64,000 nucleotides of DNA from Pectobacterium atrosepticum (GTDB taxonomy: Bacteria; Pseudomonadota; Gammaproteobacteria; Enterobacterales; Enterobacteriaceae). The stretch is taken from positions 1,860,001 to 1,924,000 of the forward strand of contig CP036163.1 of the NCBI GenBank assembly GCA_019056595.1. The letters are read 5' to 3'. Position numbers and translations under genes: made by a program. Every line of letters starts with the position of its first letter. Within the stretch, counting starts at the first letter, position 1. Positions 18,907 through 28,834 of the stretch are shown here, piece after piece. The notes under the pieces are model-generated. The model made no database searches. It worked only from the letters and a program-made list of their open reading frames with translations, and was not told where the DNA came from.

Positions 18907-21119
18907 GCACGAGGCTCCGACGCGTTAGTAATAGGTTGTTTGACGATCGATTGTTCGATGATCGATTGCTCGGAATTAGGCTCTTCAGCCATTTGGCGTA
19001 GCGTGACAAAATCAGGCTTGCCGCTGCCGAGTAACGGTAACGCTTTCACATAGCGAATATCACGTGGTACTGCCAATTCTGGCACCCCGCTGCTGCGGGC
19101 CTGTGCAAGCAGCACATCACGGGTTATCTGGCTGTCCGTTGTAAACAGCACCAGCGCTTCGCCTTTGCTGCTGTCGCTTTTCGCACTGGCTGCATGCTGC
19201 GCCTCCGGCGACACTTTAACCGCCAGCTGTTCCACGCTTTCGAGCGAGACCATCTCCCCCGCGAGCTTGGCAAAGCGCTTCACGCGACCGATGATGGTGC
19301 AGAACCCTCTTTCGTCGAGTTCGACAATATCGCCAGTGTCATACCAGCCCTGCTGCAATTCACCTTCTGCGTTTTCTGCAGCAGGCGTCTCGAGCACGCC
19401 GGGATTTTCCACCCTCAAATAGCCTTTCATGATATTCGGCCCGCGCAGTTGCAGCCGACCACCGCGCGTAATACCCGGCACCGTAATCAAACGCGACTCC
19501 ATTTCCGGCAGCAGCAGGCCGACGGAATGGATTTTCGTCGCCATCGGCACGTTGATCGCCACTACCGGAGCGCACTCGGTCACGCCATATCCTTCCAGAA
19601 TGCGGATACCGAATTTGTCCTGCCAGACCTGACGCGTCGTCTCAGACAGCTTTTCAGCCCCAGCGACCACATAGCGCAGACGAGCAAAATCATACGGGTG
19701 GGCAAAACGCGCATAGTTGCCTAAAAACGTAGACGTGCCAAACAGCACGGTACAGTTCTGGTCGTAAACCAGTTCCGGCACGATGCGATAATGCAGCGGG
19801 CTGGGATAGAGGAACACGCGAGCGCCTGTCATCAGCGGTGTTAACAGACCAACCGTCAGGCCAAACGCATGGAACAGCGGCAGTGCAGACATAAATCGAT
19901 CGCGCGGGGTGAAATCCGCCACGGTACGAATCTGCTCAACGTTTGCCAGCAGGCTGTCATGAGAATGCACGACGCCTTTCGGATTCCCCTCAGAGCCGGA
20001 GGTAAACAGCACGATAGCCGCATCGTCGGGTTTCTGCGGCAGCATCGCGCGAGCAGGAAATAGCAGATGAAACAGGATCCACAGCTTATCCGTCAGCGTC
20101 ACGGTGTCTTTCAAATCTTCCAGATAAACCCAGTTGGCCTCACTGACCTGCTTCGGTAGATCCGTCAGTTTGCCCTTTTCAAGAAACTGGCGAGAGGTGA
20201 CGATCGTTTTAATCCCTGCCGCTTTCATTGCGCTTTGTAGCCCTTTCGCGCCAGCGGTGTAGTTCAGCATGGCAGGAATACGGTTACGCAGCGATGCGCC
20301 CAGAATGGATGCCGCAGTAATGGTTGCGTTGGGCAGTAGCATGCCAACATGTTCATCGGCGCGAGTGAAGCGCTGCAAAATGCGCGACACGCCCAGCGAT
20401 TTTTTCAATAAGCCCTGATAGCTGTCTTCGTTAAATGAAATATCCGCAATGCTGGCAGAATGCCGTCCATAGCGGGATCTCGCCGCCAGAAATGCCTGAT
20501 ACAGCGTATGCTGCGGACGCGTTTCCATCCGCGCCTTCATCATAATCTGGTGCAAACGTTCACCGGCCAGTGCGCGACGCGCTCTGGCACTGCTGGCTTC
20601 CGGCATCGGTAATGTGGTCGGTGGCAAATAGGTGATAGTAACCTGTGGGAGGCAGCGGCGTTTAAACACGCCCGCCAGCCGACCAAACGGCGAAAGCTCG
20701 ATCCCATCAATACGCACGGGAATAATTGTTGCCCCGGATTTCGCTGCGACAAACGCCGCGCCGCTGTAAACCTTCATCAGCGATCCCGTTACGCTAATAC
20801 GCCCTTCAGGGAAAACCACGACAGGCTGGCCGCGCTCGATCACCTTGATCAGCCCTTTGATCGCCAGAGGCTTGGTGGGATCCAACGGCACAAAGTCGAT
20901 ATAAGGCTTCAACCAGCGCATAAACCAGCGATCGGAAATAGAAGAGTACACGGCAAAAACCGGTTTTATCGGTAAGAATAACGCCAGCAGGACACCGTCA
21001 AGGAAAGAGACGTGATTGGGGGTGATGAGCAATTTGGATTGCTGAAACTGGCTGCTGTCGCCCTCGATCCGGATGCGATACAGACGCTGGAACACCCAAC
21101 GTAACAGGGTATGAATCAT
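18903..21119 (-). CDS. aas: Bifunctional acyltransferase/acyl-ACP synthetase Aas
   Basis: Aas repairs lysophosphatidylethanolamine. Its C-terminal AMP-forming synthetase charges acyl carrier protein and its N-terminal acyltransferase moves the chain to the 2-position of the lysolipid. The protein has 738 residues. The PlsC-type acyltransferase domain occupies about residues 1-190 (NHVSFLDG catalytic motif and FPEGRIS). The synthetase follows from about 230, with [19 protein letters not shown] and [11 protein letters not shown] chose the ATG at 21119 (GAGAAGG just upstream) over a TTG four codons earlier. It is the first gene of aas-lplT and lies downstream of the Omr-type RNA gene. Confidence 0.95.
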
Positions 21120-21306
21120 GCCTTCTCCCAATAGACAGATAAACGGGCAGCTTGCTAAAGCGCAAAACCACCAAACGATACGTCAAAATACTATATACAC
21201 GCCATAGTTCAAGCGACGGTGCGCGGCTTAACGCGAAGATTGTCGTCAGCACATCATTCGCATAGCATTAAAATCGCTGGAGATAGCAAAAGCGGGAAAT
21301 TCAGGC

Positions 21307-21398
21307 AAAAAAAAACCTACGCATCCGCGTAGGTTGGTGTAATCAAATGATTTCAATGTACAGAGTACATCGATGTATCACCAATCAATACCTCTGGG
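21307..21398 (-). ncRNA. omrA: OmrA/OmrB-type Hfq-dependent small RNA
   Basis: Read on the minus strand, this 92-nt unit begins CCCAGAGGTATTGATTGGTG, identical to the seed end of the enterobacterial OmrA and OmrB RNAs. It ends with the hairpin AACCTACGC-GGAT-GCGTAGGTT and a T-run (21307-21315), again as in OmrA/B. The location next to aas also matches E. coli, where omrA and omrB lie between aas and galR. These RNAs are OmpR-activated and repress outer-membrane protein genes, ompR itself and curli/flagellar regulators. Only one copy is seen, so A versus B cannot be assigned. A TAGAGT element upstream of 21398 could be the -10 box. Confidence 0.9.
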
Positions 21399-21752
21399 AC
21401 TTGTTACTCTAGGGATCGCGACTTATCTTCACCAGCGATGAATCGAAAGAGTTATTCTATAAGTGCAACCAACTGTAAAATTCTAGCGAATCATGTAAGC
21501 CAACCACCTTCTTACCGCCTTTTCACCAGATAAATACCGCTATTTTCCCTTAAAGACTCCTTTTCTCTCCGATCCCTCTTTTTCACCCTTTTCCCGTCCG
21601 ATCACATTTCCTGATTTTTTATGTATAAATGACCACTCAAACACAGGGGTATTAGTCCACTTTTTCAACAGAATCAATCAGAAAGTGAGGAGTAGGATCG
21701 CGGAGTCTGCATAGGGCAGACGCTGAATTTAACCAGGTGTGTGTAACGAATA
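21399..21752. promoter_or_regulatory. Intergenic region between the Omr-type RNA and a chemoreceptor gene
   Basis: About 350 bp. The left part must hold the leftward promoter of the small RNA (the TAGAGT box at about 21406-21411 on the minus strand) and probably its OmpR sites. The right part leads into the chemoreceptor gene. I did not recognise a sigma-28 promoter and saw no coding sequence. Confidence 0.4.
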
Positions 21753-23405
21753 ATGAAGAACTACAAAATAGGTACCCGACTGGCCGGCGGCTTTGGCCTA
21801 CTTATTGCGCTTTCGCTGGCCATGCTGACCAGCGGCATTTACCAACTTAACCAGGTGTCCAGCAGTACACAACAGATGATGCAAGAGCCGCTACGCAAAG
21901 AACGGCTGGCATCGGACTGGCATGCCACGCTCGTCGCTGGTGTCCAGCGCAGTATGGCGGTAGCACGCAGCAATGACGATTCGCTGGTTGAGCTATTTGC
22001 CGCAGAAAACACTCGGGCCAGTAAAGAAAGCGGTAAACGGCAGGAGGATTTTGCCAGCCTGATCTCTACACCAGAAGAAAAAGCCTTATTCGACAAAGTT
22101 GGCGAATATCGTCAGTCCTACATCAAAAAGCGCGATGCGATTATCACAGAAAAAGGCGCGGGTAATTTCGACAGCGCCAGAACGCTCTTCGACAATGAGT
22201 TCGTTCCGGCTTCCAATGGTTATCTGGCTAGCGTGGAAGCGCTGCGAGACCACCAACGCGCCAGCATCGATAAAATGGGGCAAAACATTAACGCTGGCGC
22301 AAGCCGTGGCGATCTCATCCTTGCCGTCACGGGCGTGCTGAGCGCCATCATCGGCGTCCTGATCGCCTGGGTGCTCACCCGCAGTATCGTGCAGCCACTG
22401 GCGCGTGCCGTCCGTGCGACACAGGCCGTCGCGGCGGGCGATCTGACGCACAATATTCAGCCGGAAGGACGCGATGAAGCAGCCCAGCTACTGCACGCGC
22501 TGCAAGATATGACGGTGCGTCTGCGTTCTATCGTTGGCGAAGTTCGCCAAGGGTCTGAATCCATCGCGGGGGCTTCTTCACAGCTTGCCGCAGGTAATAT
22601 CGACCTTTCCAGCCGCACGGAAGAGCAGGCCAGTGCGTTACAGGAAACCGCCGCCTCCATTGAGCAGTTAAGCTCGACGGTCAGGCAGAATGCCGATAAC
22701 GCCCGTCAGGCCAATCAACTGGCACAATCGACCACACAGCAAGCGCAATCGGGTGGCCAGTTGGTGACAGAAGTAGTGGAAACGATGGGCGCGATCGACT
22801 CTTCCTCGAAGAAGATCGTCGATATCATCGGCGTCATCGACAGCATCGCGTTCCAGACCAACATTTTGGCGCTGAATGCCGCTGTAGAAGCCGCACGAGC
22901 CGGTGAGCAAGGTCGTGGTTTCGCCGTGGTCGCCAGTGAAGTGCGCAGTCTGGCACAGCGCAGCGCCTCTGCGGCCAAAGAGATCAAAGAGTTGATCGAT
23001 CGCTCCGTTCAAACCGTCGAAGCGGGCAACCGATTGGTGGTACAAGCGGGTGTGTCGATACAAGATATCGTCAATGGCGTGCGCAAAGTCAGCGATCTGG
23101 TCGGAGAGATCAGTTCTGCCAGCAATGAACAAACGATGGGCATTGAGCAGGTGAACGTTGCGGTGAACCAGATGGAAGTGACCACCCAACAGAATGCCTC
23201 GCTGGTGAATGAAGCGTCGGCCGCCACGCAGTCTCTACAACAGCAGGCCGCACAGTTGGCCGAGACGGTCAGCCAGTTCCGCTTAGGCAACGGCCATCAG
23301 ATCGCCCGTACACCAGCGGCGGCGCCGTTAACCCTTAGGCCTGCGCTGGCAGCACCGGGCAAGAGCGGTATCGCAGCTGGTGAAGGAGACTGGACATCGT
23401 TCTGA
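21753..23405 (+). CDS. Methyl-accepting chemotaxis protein with C-terminal tether
   Basis: A 550-residue chemoreceptor. It has a first membrane helix at about residues 12-33, a periplasmic Tar/Tsr-type four-helix sensor (about 34-188), a second membrane helix (about 189-211), HAMP (about 212-265) and the signalling domain with the tip [20 protein letters not shown] followed by [14 protein letters not shown]. After a proline/alanine-rich linker it ends in GDWTSF. DWTSF fits the xWxxF pattern of the CheR/CheB-tethering pentapeptide, so this receptor should be a high-efficiency methylation substrate. The ligand is unknown; the Tsr/Tar-like sensor suggests an amino acid or a similar small molecule. 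Confidence 0.94.
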   Translation: MKNYKIGTRLAGGFGLLIALSLAMLTSGIYQLNQVSSSTQQMMQEPLRKERLASDWHATLVAGVQRSMAVARSNDDSLVELFAAENTRASKESGKRQEDFASLISTPEEKALFDKVGEYRQSYIKKRDAIITEKGAGNFDSARTLFDNEFVPASNGYLASVEALRDHQRASIDKMGQNINAGASRGDLILAVTGVLSAIIGVLIAWVLTRSIVQPLARAVRATQAVAAGDLTHNIQPEGRDEAAQLLHALQDMTVRLRSIVGEVRQGSESIAGASSQLAAGNIDLSSRTEEQASALQETAASIEQLSSTVRQNADNARQANQLAQSTTQQAQSGGQLVTEVVETMGAIDSSSKKIVDIIGVIDSIAFQTNILALNAAVEAARAGEQGRGFAVVASEVRSLAQRSASAAKEIKELIDRSVQTVEAGNRLVVQAGVSIQDIVNGVRKVSDLVGEISSASNEQTMGIEQVNVAVNQMEVTTQQNASLVNEASAATQSLQQQAAQLAETVSQFRLGNGHQIARTPAAAPLTLRPALAAPGKSGIAAGEGDWTSF

Positions 23406-23468
23406 TGTCCCCGATACTTCTCGGGTTTGCTGTCTCTGAGTCATTTTTTATGCAAACTAAGAGACCGC

Positions 23469-23936
23469 CTACAGCGACTGGTGATACAGCCGCACGGCTT
23501 TGTCTGGGTAGTCCAGTCCATCGCCGATGTAACGCCAGCCGTGTTTTTCGTAATAGCCGCTAAACGTGGCGTACAGATAAAGATCGTCAAAACCTGCGCG
23601 GCGGCAGAAGTCCAGTACGTGCCGTTGCAGTGCCACGCCCAGACCTTTATCACGATAACTTTCTTCCACATACAGCGACGCCAGCCAAGGCGTCAGATCC
23701 TGTCGGCTGATTAAATCGCAGCGCCAAAGCCCCACCGTCCCAACTAAACGATCACCATCCAGTGCAATAAACGTCAGCGGCAGCGCCGCAGGGTTCAGGC
23801 TATTGCGCACCACGCTGGCAAAGAATTCACGGCTATTCTGGCTACCGAATGCCTGCCATATCCAGTCGATCACCTGTTCCTGATGCTGGGGATAATCAGC
23901 CAGATAAACAATGCTCGCCAAAGCCGTGTCCGCCAT
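23469..23936 (-). CDS. GNAT-family N-acetyltransferase
   Basis: A 155-residue GNAT acetyltransferase. The acetyl-CoA-binding segment is seen as LASLYVEESYRDKGLGVALQ and the C-terminal strand as SGYYEKHGWRYIGDGL. The substrate is unknown. It starts two bases after the stop codon of the upstream GntR-family gene on the same strand, so the two are almost certainly cotranscribed. This suggests the enzyme acts in, or responds to, the pathway sensed by that regulator. Confidence 0.88.
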   Translation of the reverse strand: MADTALASIVYLADYPQHQEQVIDWIWQAFGSQNSREFFASVVRNSLNPAALPLTFIALDGDRLVGTVGLWRCDLISRQDLTPWLASLYVEESYRDKGLGVALQRHVLDFCRRAGFDDLYLYATFSGYYEKHGWRYIGDGLDYPDKAVRLYHQSL

Positions 23937-23938
23937 GA

Positions 23939-24706
23939 CTACACCAGTTTCCCTTGAAAAATCGGCACAGAATCAAATAAATAGCCGTCGAACTCTGGCG
24001 CGTCGGCGTCGGAGATTTCCATCAGCGTATTTTTGACATTTTCAAGGTGTTGCCACATCGCCTGATAAGAGCCAGACACATCGCGACGCCGCAGTGCCGC
24101 CAGAATAGCCTGATGATCCGCCAGCCATTTCAGGCGATAACCCTGCGTACCAACGTGGGTATAAAGCTGCTGCCAGAGCGCATTATCGTCCCGGCACGCC
24201 CAAATATTGCTGACCGTTTCCAGCAGCATCTGGTTTTGCGTCGCGCCAGCAATTTGCAGGTGGAACAAGCGATCGAAATCACCGCGATAATCTTTTACGG
24301 CAATCGCGGCTTGCTCTTGCTCCAGTATTTTACGCAGGTTTTCGATATCCGCCCGCGTTGCCATGCGTGCCGCAAATGCAGCAATATTGCTTTCCAGCAG
24401 TTGGCGCGCTTGTAGCATTTCAAACGCGCCGATATGATTTTTGGCGCTGTCTGCCGCATCGTCTTCATCGGGAATACGCAGGACATAAACCCCGGAGCCC
24501 TGACGAATATCAACCGTACCTTCCAACTCAAGCATCAATAGTGCTTCGCGCACTATCGTCCGGCTAACGCCATAGGTTTCCGCAATATTTCGTTCAGGAG
24601 GAAGCCGCGATCCGACAGGGTAATCCCCTGACTGAATCTTCTGGCGCAAATCACAGCCGATTTCCTGATATTGCTTCTTCTCTTGCAGAACCACATCCTT
24701 CGCCAC
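23939..24706 (-). CDS. GntR-family regulator of the UxuR/ExuR type
   Basis: A 255-residue FadR-subfamily GntR regulator. The winged helix (residues 12-78, with GSRLPPERNIAETYGVSRTIVREALLMLELEG) is followed by an all-helical FCD ligand domain. It resembles E. coli UxuR and ExuR, including the PFELLQARQLLESNIAEFAA-like segment and the C-terminal FDGYLFDS. A role in hexuronate or related sugar-acid metabolism is therefore likely, but it may be a paralogue of the true UxuR because no uxu genes are adjacent. The start is the GTG at 24706 with AGGGTG upstream. It is followed directly by the acetyltransferase gene. Confidence 0.85.
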   Translation of the reverse strand: MAKDVVLQEKKQYQEIGCDLRQKIQSGDYPVGSRLPPERNIAETYGVSRTIVREALLMLELEGTVDIRQGSGVYVLRIPDEDDAADSAKNHIGAFEMLQARQLLESNIAAFAARMATRADIENLRKILEQEQAAIAVKDYRGDFDRLFHLQIAGATQNQMLLETVSNIWACRDDNALWQQLYTHVGTQGYRLKWLADHQAILAALRRRDVSGSYQAMWQHLENVKNTLMEISDADAPEFDGYLFDSVPIFQGKLV

Positions 24707-24763
24707 GCTTTCACCCTACATACACTGTCGCACTGAATGCGGGCGTCAGGCCCGCACCGATTT

Positions 24764-24888
24764 ATGCCCGTCATACTTCAAGCTGCATGTACGTTGGCTT
24801 CTCTTACTCACCCCAGTCGCTTACTTGAGCAAGCTCCTGGGGATTCCTGCGCTTGCCGCCTTCCTGCAACTCGAATTATTTAGGGCAT
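24764..24888. repeat. ERIC (intergenic repeat unit) element
   Basis: A 125-bp imperfect palindrome with terminal ATGCCC and GGGCAT. The core contains CACCCCAGTCGCTTACTTGA and AGCTCCTGGGGATTC, which match the two conserved arms of the enterobacterial ERIC consensus (the classical ERIC1R and ERIC2 primer sites). It sits between the divergently oriented ends of the GntR-family gene and the PTS IIB gene. ERIC elements are non-coding and miniature-transposon-like, and can fold in RNA. Confidence 0.88.
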
Positions 24889-24924
24889 GCGCCCAGCCAC
24901 ACGTACTGACGTTGCGGTGGGGCA

Positions 24925-25242
24925 TTAGTCTACCAAACTCAGCGCCTGATCCAGTACTTTTGCGCCATTTAATGTGCCGTAGGCGACAGAGTCGATCACC
25001 GCGATAGGAATCTGATAGCTGTCCGTCAGCTTTTTATTTTCGTTAAGTTTGAAACGCACCTGCGGCCCCAGTAGAACCGCAATAATGTCGCTGCCGAACT
25101 CCTGCAATTCATCCCGCAGATTTTGTTCCGGGATCGCGTAGATCTTAAACGCCATTCCCCGCGCTTCCGCTTCCTTCTCCATCTTGGTGACCACCAGTGA
25201 GGTCGACATGCCTGCCGAGCAAGCCAGTACGATTCTTTTCAT
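24925..25242 (-). CDS. celA: PTS lactose/cellobiose-type EIIB subunit
   Basis: A 105-residue EIIB component of a cellobiose/chitobiose-type phosphotransferase system. The phosphorylated cysteine is C8 in RIVLACSAGMSTSLV, the signature of the Lac/Cel EIIB family. It would receive phosphate from the EIIA and pass it to sugar bound by the EIIC. It is the last gene of the leftward cluster EIIC, 6-phospho-beta-glucosidase, EIIB, and starts 29 bp after the glucosidase gene. The substrate is probably cellobiose or another beta-glucoside. The symbol is by family similarity. Confidence 0.9.
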   Translation of the reverse strand: MKRIVLACSAGMSTSLVVTKMEKEAEARGMAFKIYAIPEQNLRDELQEFGSDIIAVLLGPQVRFKLNENKKLTDSYQIPIAVIDSVAYGTLNGAKVLDQALSLVD

Positions 25243-25271
25243 ATTCCGTTCCTCATTTTGGTTATCTGTGT

Positions 25272-26708
25272 CTATTTCTCTTCATCATCCAGCGTCAATT
25301 CAAGCCGACGCGTGTCGTGTAGCTGACGAAACCAGGCGGCGGATTTTTTCGGCCGCCGTTGCCGATCCTGTTCCAGATCGATTTCGATCAATCCGTAGCG
25401 GTTTTTAAACGCATTCATCGGCGAAACATTGTCGGTAAACGCCCACAGCATATAGCCTCGGCAGTTTGCCCCTTCTTCCTTCGCCTTCAGCGTCCAGTAA
25501 AGATGCTCCGCAATAAACGCAATGCGGTAATCATCCTGAATCACGCCCGCATCGTCTTTAAAGCGTGCCTCATTCTCAATACCGATGCCGTTTTCCGCCA
25601 CAAACCACGGCACATTGTCGTATTCACGCTCTATACGCTTCGCCATGTCGTAAATGATTTTGGGATTGATCTCCCAGCCGCGCGAGGTGTTCATACGGCG
25701 TCCCGGCAACTCAAAATGCTCGTAGTAATAAGCAGGATGGAAAGGCGTTTCCTTGTTCCATTCACGGCTGGGCGCTTTTACCCGGTGCGGGTAATACAGG
25801 TTGATTCCCACCTCATCGACCGTGTTATCGCGGATGATCGCCAGCTCTTCTTCCGTGTAATCCCACTTCACCTGATGCTGCGTCAGCAGCGCGATCAGTT
25901 CCGCTGGGTATTCCCCTTTCAACGCCGGATCGAGGAAAACGCGGTTATAGAACAGATCGTAAAGGTGTGCCGCTTTCACATCATGCGCCGCACGAGATCG
26001 CGGATACGTCACTTCAGGGTTGAGGATCACGCCGATCGAGCCGCCGTCTCGGTCATAACCCTTCTGCCGAAACCGCTGCACCACTTTTGCCGTCGCCAGA
26101 TTCTTATGGTGATTCCACTGCATCCACGTGTGCGTGTTCTGCTCATAAGGGTAGCGTAGCGCGTCCAGATAAACGCGCGTCTGCACCACAATCGGCTCAT
26201 TGAAGGTAAACCAGCGCTTCACTTTTCCGGCATAGCGGGCGAAAACGGTATCGGCATACAGCACAAACCATTCCACTACCTGCTTTGATGACCAGCCCTG
26301 ATACTTCTCCAGCAGGCAGGCGGGCAGTTCGTAATGTTCAAGGCAGATCATCGGTTCGATCCCCTGCCGGTGCATTTCATCCAGCAGATTATCGATGTAG
26401 GCTGCGTACTCCTCATCGACGATGCCCTTCTCATAGTCCAGCATAAAACGTGACCAGTTGATCGACGTACGATAGTGCGTCAGCCCCGCCAGCTTCATCA
26501 GCGCCACATCTTCTCGATAACGGTTAAAGAAGTCTGTCGCTTTCGCCGGACCATACCCGTTATGCCACACCTGACGATCCTGCTTGTACCAGAGATCCAA
26601 ATAGGAATCCTGCCCTGCCTTCTTGCCGCTCCATCCTTCCGTTTGCCATGCCGATGCCGCCGCACCCAGAATAAAATCTGGGGGAATAGTCAGTGCAACC
26701 TTACTCAT
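25272..26708 (-). CDS. 6-phospho-beta-glucosidase (GH1)
   Basis: A 478-residue family 1 glycoside hydrolase, predicted to cleave the phosphorylated disaccharide delivered by the neighbouring PTS. The acid/base motif is TFNEP (KRWFTFNEPIVVQ) and the nucleophile motif is VAENGIG (residues about 370-376). The N-terminus FILGAAASAWQTEG is the usual GH1 substrate-binding segment. It lies between the EIIC and EIIB genes with short spacers (24 and 29 bp), so an operon is likely. A role with plant cell-wall-derived beta-glucosides fits a plant pathogen. Confidence 0.92.
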   Translation of the reverse strand: MSKVALTIPPDFILGAAASAWQTEGWSGKKAGQDSYLDLWYKQDRQVWHNGYGPAKATDFFNRYREDVALMKLAGLTHYRTSINWSRFMLDYEKGIVDEEYAAYIDNLLDEMHRQGIEPMICLEHYELPACLLEKYQGWSSKQVVEWFVLYADTVFARYAGKVKRWFTFNEPIVVQTRVYLDALRYPYEQNTHTWMQWNHHKNLATAKVVQRFRQKGYDRDGGSIGVILNPEVTYPRSRAAHDVKAAHLYDLFYNRVFLDPALKGEYPAELIALLTQHQVKWDYTEEELAIIRDNTVDEVGINLYYPHRVKAPSREWNKETPFHPAYYYEHFELPGRRMNTSRGWEINPKIIYDMAKRIEREYDNVPWFVAENGIGIENEARFKDDAGVIQDDYRIAFIAEHLYWTLKAKEEGANCRGYMLWAFTDNVSPMNAFKNRYGLIEIDLEQDRQRRPKKSAAWFRQLHDTRRLELTLDDEEK

Positions 26709-26732
26709 GCGTTACCTCTCTTCTCGTCCGTT

Positions 26733-28070
26733 TCAGGCTTTTTTCGCTGCGGCCTGCTTTTCCGCTTCCAACTGCGCTAACTCAGCTCGGCGAGACGCAA
26801 CTTTGACAAACGGCAGATAGATCAGCATCGCAACGATGATGCACACGATCTGTGTCGCGACCGCCCCCATGGAGCCCGCCGTCGACAGCCAGGCGTTAAT
26901 GATTGGCGGCGTCGTCCACGGCACCATCACCACCGCTTTACCGGCAAACCCCATACTGGTGGCGAAATAACCAATCGTACCGGTGACTAACGGTGTGATA
27001 ATGAAGGGAATCGCCAGAATCGGGTTGAGCATAATCGGCATACCAAAAATCACTGGCTCATTAATATTGAACACGCTGGGGCCGAAAGAGATTTTGGCAA
27101 TCTCTTTCATCTCTTTGCGTTTAGACGCGATCATCACCGCCATCAGCAGGCCAATCGTCAAACCGGAACCACCGATGCTCATGTACACATCCCAGAACGG
27201 CATGGTGATAATGTTCGGCACTTCCAGTCCCTGTTCGAACGCCGTCATGTTGACGGCAATCGCCCCCAGCAGCAGCGGTTCACGAATCGGTTTAATCATC
27301 TGGTTACCGTGAATCCCAATCACCCAGAACAGCTGGGCGACGAACATCAGCACCAATAAACCGGGTAGGCTTTGTACGACGGATTCAAGCGGCTGTTGCA
27401 CCACCTGATAAACAGCGTCATACAGGTACATGCCCGTCACGCGGTGAAACACAAACCCAAAGGTGGCAATAGCAACCACCGTGATGATGGAAGGAAACAG
27501 CGCAGAAAAAGAGGCTGCAACATTAGGCGGCACGCTGTCAGGCATTTTAATCCGCAGCCGATCGACGCTTTCTAACCGGGTATACATTTCTACCGACAGG
27601 ATGGCGATGAACATCCCCAGAAACAGGCTTTTGGTATCGGAAAACTGTTTCGCCAGCACGTCTTTGACCACCATCATCTGCCCGTTGACGGCCATTTCGA
27701 TCGTGGTTGGCGTAACGGCAATAAAGCAGATCACCGCCAGCAGGCCGGGAAACAGCCCGCGTGAACCGTTAATCTTCCCAAGCTCGATACCAATCAGGAA
27801 GACGGCACCGATAGTCAAAAAGCTGAGCGTGGCGTAGTTAATGCCGCTCATGATCGGCTTGAGCTCCGCCAGAAACGAGAACATGGAGAAACTGGCCAGA
27901 CCATTTTTAGGGTCCATCACCATGTTGGAAATCAGAACGGAAAACGCGCCGACGATAATGACGGGCATCAGCGTAATAAAGGATGCCTTAATCGCCATGA
28001 TGTACCGCAGGCTATTAAATTTATTGGCAAATGAGCCCAATGAATCAATCAGTTGGTCCTTAAATGACAT
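26733..28070 (-). CDS. celB: PTS lactose/cellobiose-type EIIC permease
   Basis: A 445-residue inner-membrane permease of the Lac/Cel PTS family with about ten hydrophobic segments. The family motif NINEPVIFGMPIMLNP, which carries the sugar-site glutamate, is clearly seen, as is the GIHGNQMI-type segment. It transports the disaccharide while EIIB phosphorylates it. It is the first gene of the leftward operon. The 286-bp region upstream, shared with the divergent EIIA gene, holds three operator-like dyads. Confidence 0.93.
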   Translation of the reverse strand: MSFKDQLIDSLGSFANKFNSLRYIMAIKASFITLMPVIIVGAFSVLISNMVMDPKNGLASFSMFSFLAELKPIMSGINYATLSFLTIGAVFLIGIELGKINGSRGLFPGLLAVICFIAVTPTTIEMAVNGQMMVVKDVLAKQFSDTKSLFLGMFIAILSVEMYTRLESVDRLRIKMPDSVPPNVAASFSALFPSIITVVAIATFGFVFHRVTGMYLYDAVYQVVQQPLESVVQSLPGLLVLMFVAQLFWVIGIHGNQMIKPIREPLLLGAIAVNMTAFEQGLEVPNIITMPFWDVYMSIGGSGLTIGLLMAVMIASKRKEMKEIAKISFGPSVFNINEPVIFGMPIMLNPILAIPFIITPLVTGTIGYFATSMGFAGKAVVMVPWTTPPIINAWLSTAGSMGAVATQIVCIIVAMLIYLPFVKVASRRAELAQLEAEKQAAAKKA

Positions 28071-28165
28071 AACACCACCTCTTTGATCATCATATTGTTA
28101 TATCGCGTGTTATACGCGGGATGGCCGTTACGCGCAGGGTAAATGCAGGTACCGCGCTTTCGCGT

Positions 28166-28272
28166 TTGGCATACCAAAAATCAACCATAATGAATTATTT
28201 TTCTGTGACATGATTCTCACAAGACAATATTGGAATTCCAATATGATGAAAATGTGATTTTTGGCATACCAT
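28166..28272. promoter_or_regulatory. Three TTGG-N4-CCAA operator-like dyads between PTS genes
   Basis: Three copies of the same dyad occur in the divergent promoter region: TTGGCATACCAA at 28166-28177, TTGGAATTCCAA at 28230-28241 (the core of the perfect palindrome ATATTGGAATTCCAATAT, 28227-28244), and TTGGCATACCAT at 28261-28272. Their centres are 64 and 31 bp apart, close to whole numbers of helix turns. They are the natural candidates for binding by the LacI-type regulator encoded 500 bp to the right. Confidence 0.6.
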
Positions 28273-28356
28273 AAGCGTTTGGCTATATAAATTCTTAGCT
28301 ACATAAATTCTCAGCCAACTTAGGCTGTTTTCCTGACCGCGATAAGGAAACCTACG

Positions 28357-28701
28357 ATGAAAGACACAGAGAACCTCCCTGAATTCGATATGGAACAAAC
28401 CGTGATGGAGTTGCTGATCAACGCGGGTGAAGCCCGCTCAAACGCCATGATGGCAATTCAGGCCGCGCGTCAGCGAGAGTGGCAACAGGCCGACGCGCTG
28501 CTTGCCGCGTCACAAGAGACGGCGCGTGCCGCTCACCGCGTTCAAACACGGCTAATCGGTTTGGATGAAGGAGAAGGAAAGGTGCCCGTCAACCTGATCA
28601 TGGTACATGCGCAGGATCATCTGATGACCGCCATGCTATGCCGGGATTTGGCGGAAGAGATTGTCTTGTTACGGCGAGAAATGGCTACATCACAAAACTG
28701 A
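28357..28701 (+). CDS. celC: PTS lactose/cellobiose-type EIIA subunit
   Basis: A 114-residue all-helical EIIA protein of the Lac/Cel family, which accepts phosphate from HPr. The phosphorylated histidine lies in the C-terminal helix segment LIMVHAQDHLMTAMLCRDLA. The N-terminal ELLINAGEARSNAMMAIQAA is typical. Unusually it is transcribed away from the EIIC-glucosidase-EIIB operon. It shares the divergent operator region with that operon and lies 133 bp before the LacI-type regulator gene. Confidence 0.9.
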   Translation: MKDTENLPEFDMEQTVMELLINAGEARSNAMMAIQAARQREWQQADALLAASQETARAAHRVQTRLIGLDEGEGKVPVNLIMVHAQDHLMTAMLCRDLAEEIVLLRREMATSQN

Positions 28702-28834
28702 CAAAAATCGGGTTGAGAAACGAGCATCAGCCGTTAAATCCGACAATATGCCTGTGGTATCATGTCGCATGATGTTCGTAACAAGGATGGATTGGCTTTT
28801 TCAGCCCGTCATCATACTCAATTAAGGTGCAGCC

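Noticed and set aside
28204-28221. Possible CRP site TGTGACATGATTCTCACA in the PTS divergent region
   Set aside because: The half-sites are 8 bp apart instead of the required 6, so it does not fit the CRP consensus. Cyclic-AMP control is likely on general grounds but is not shown by this sequence.
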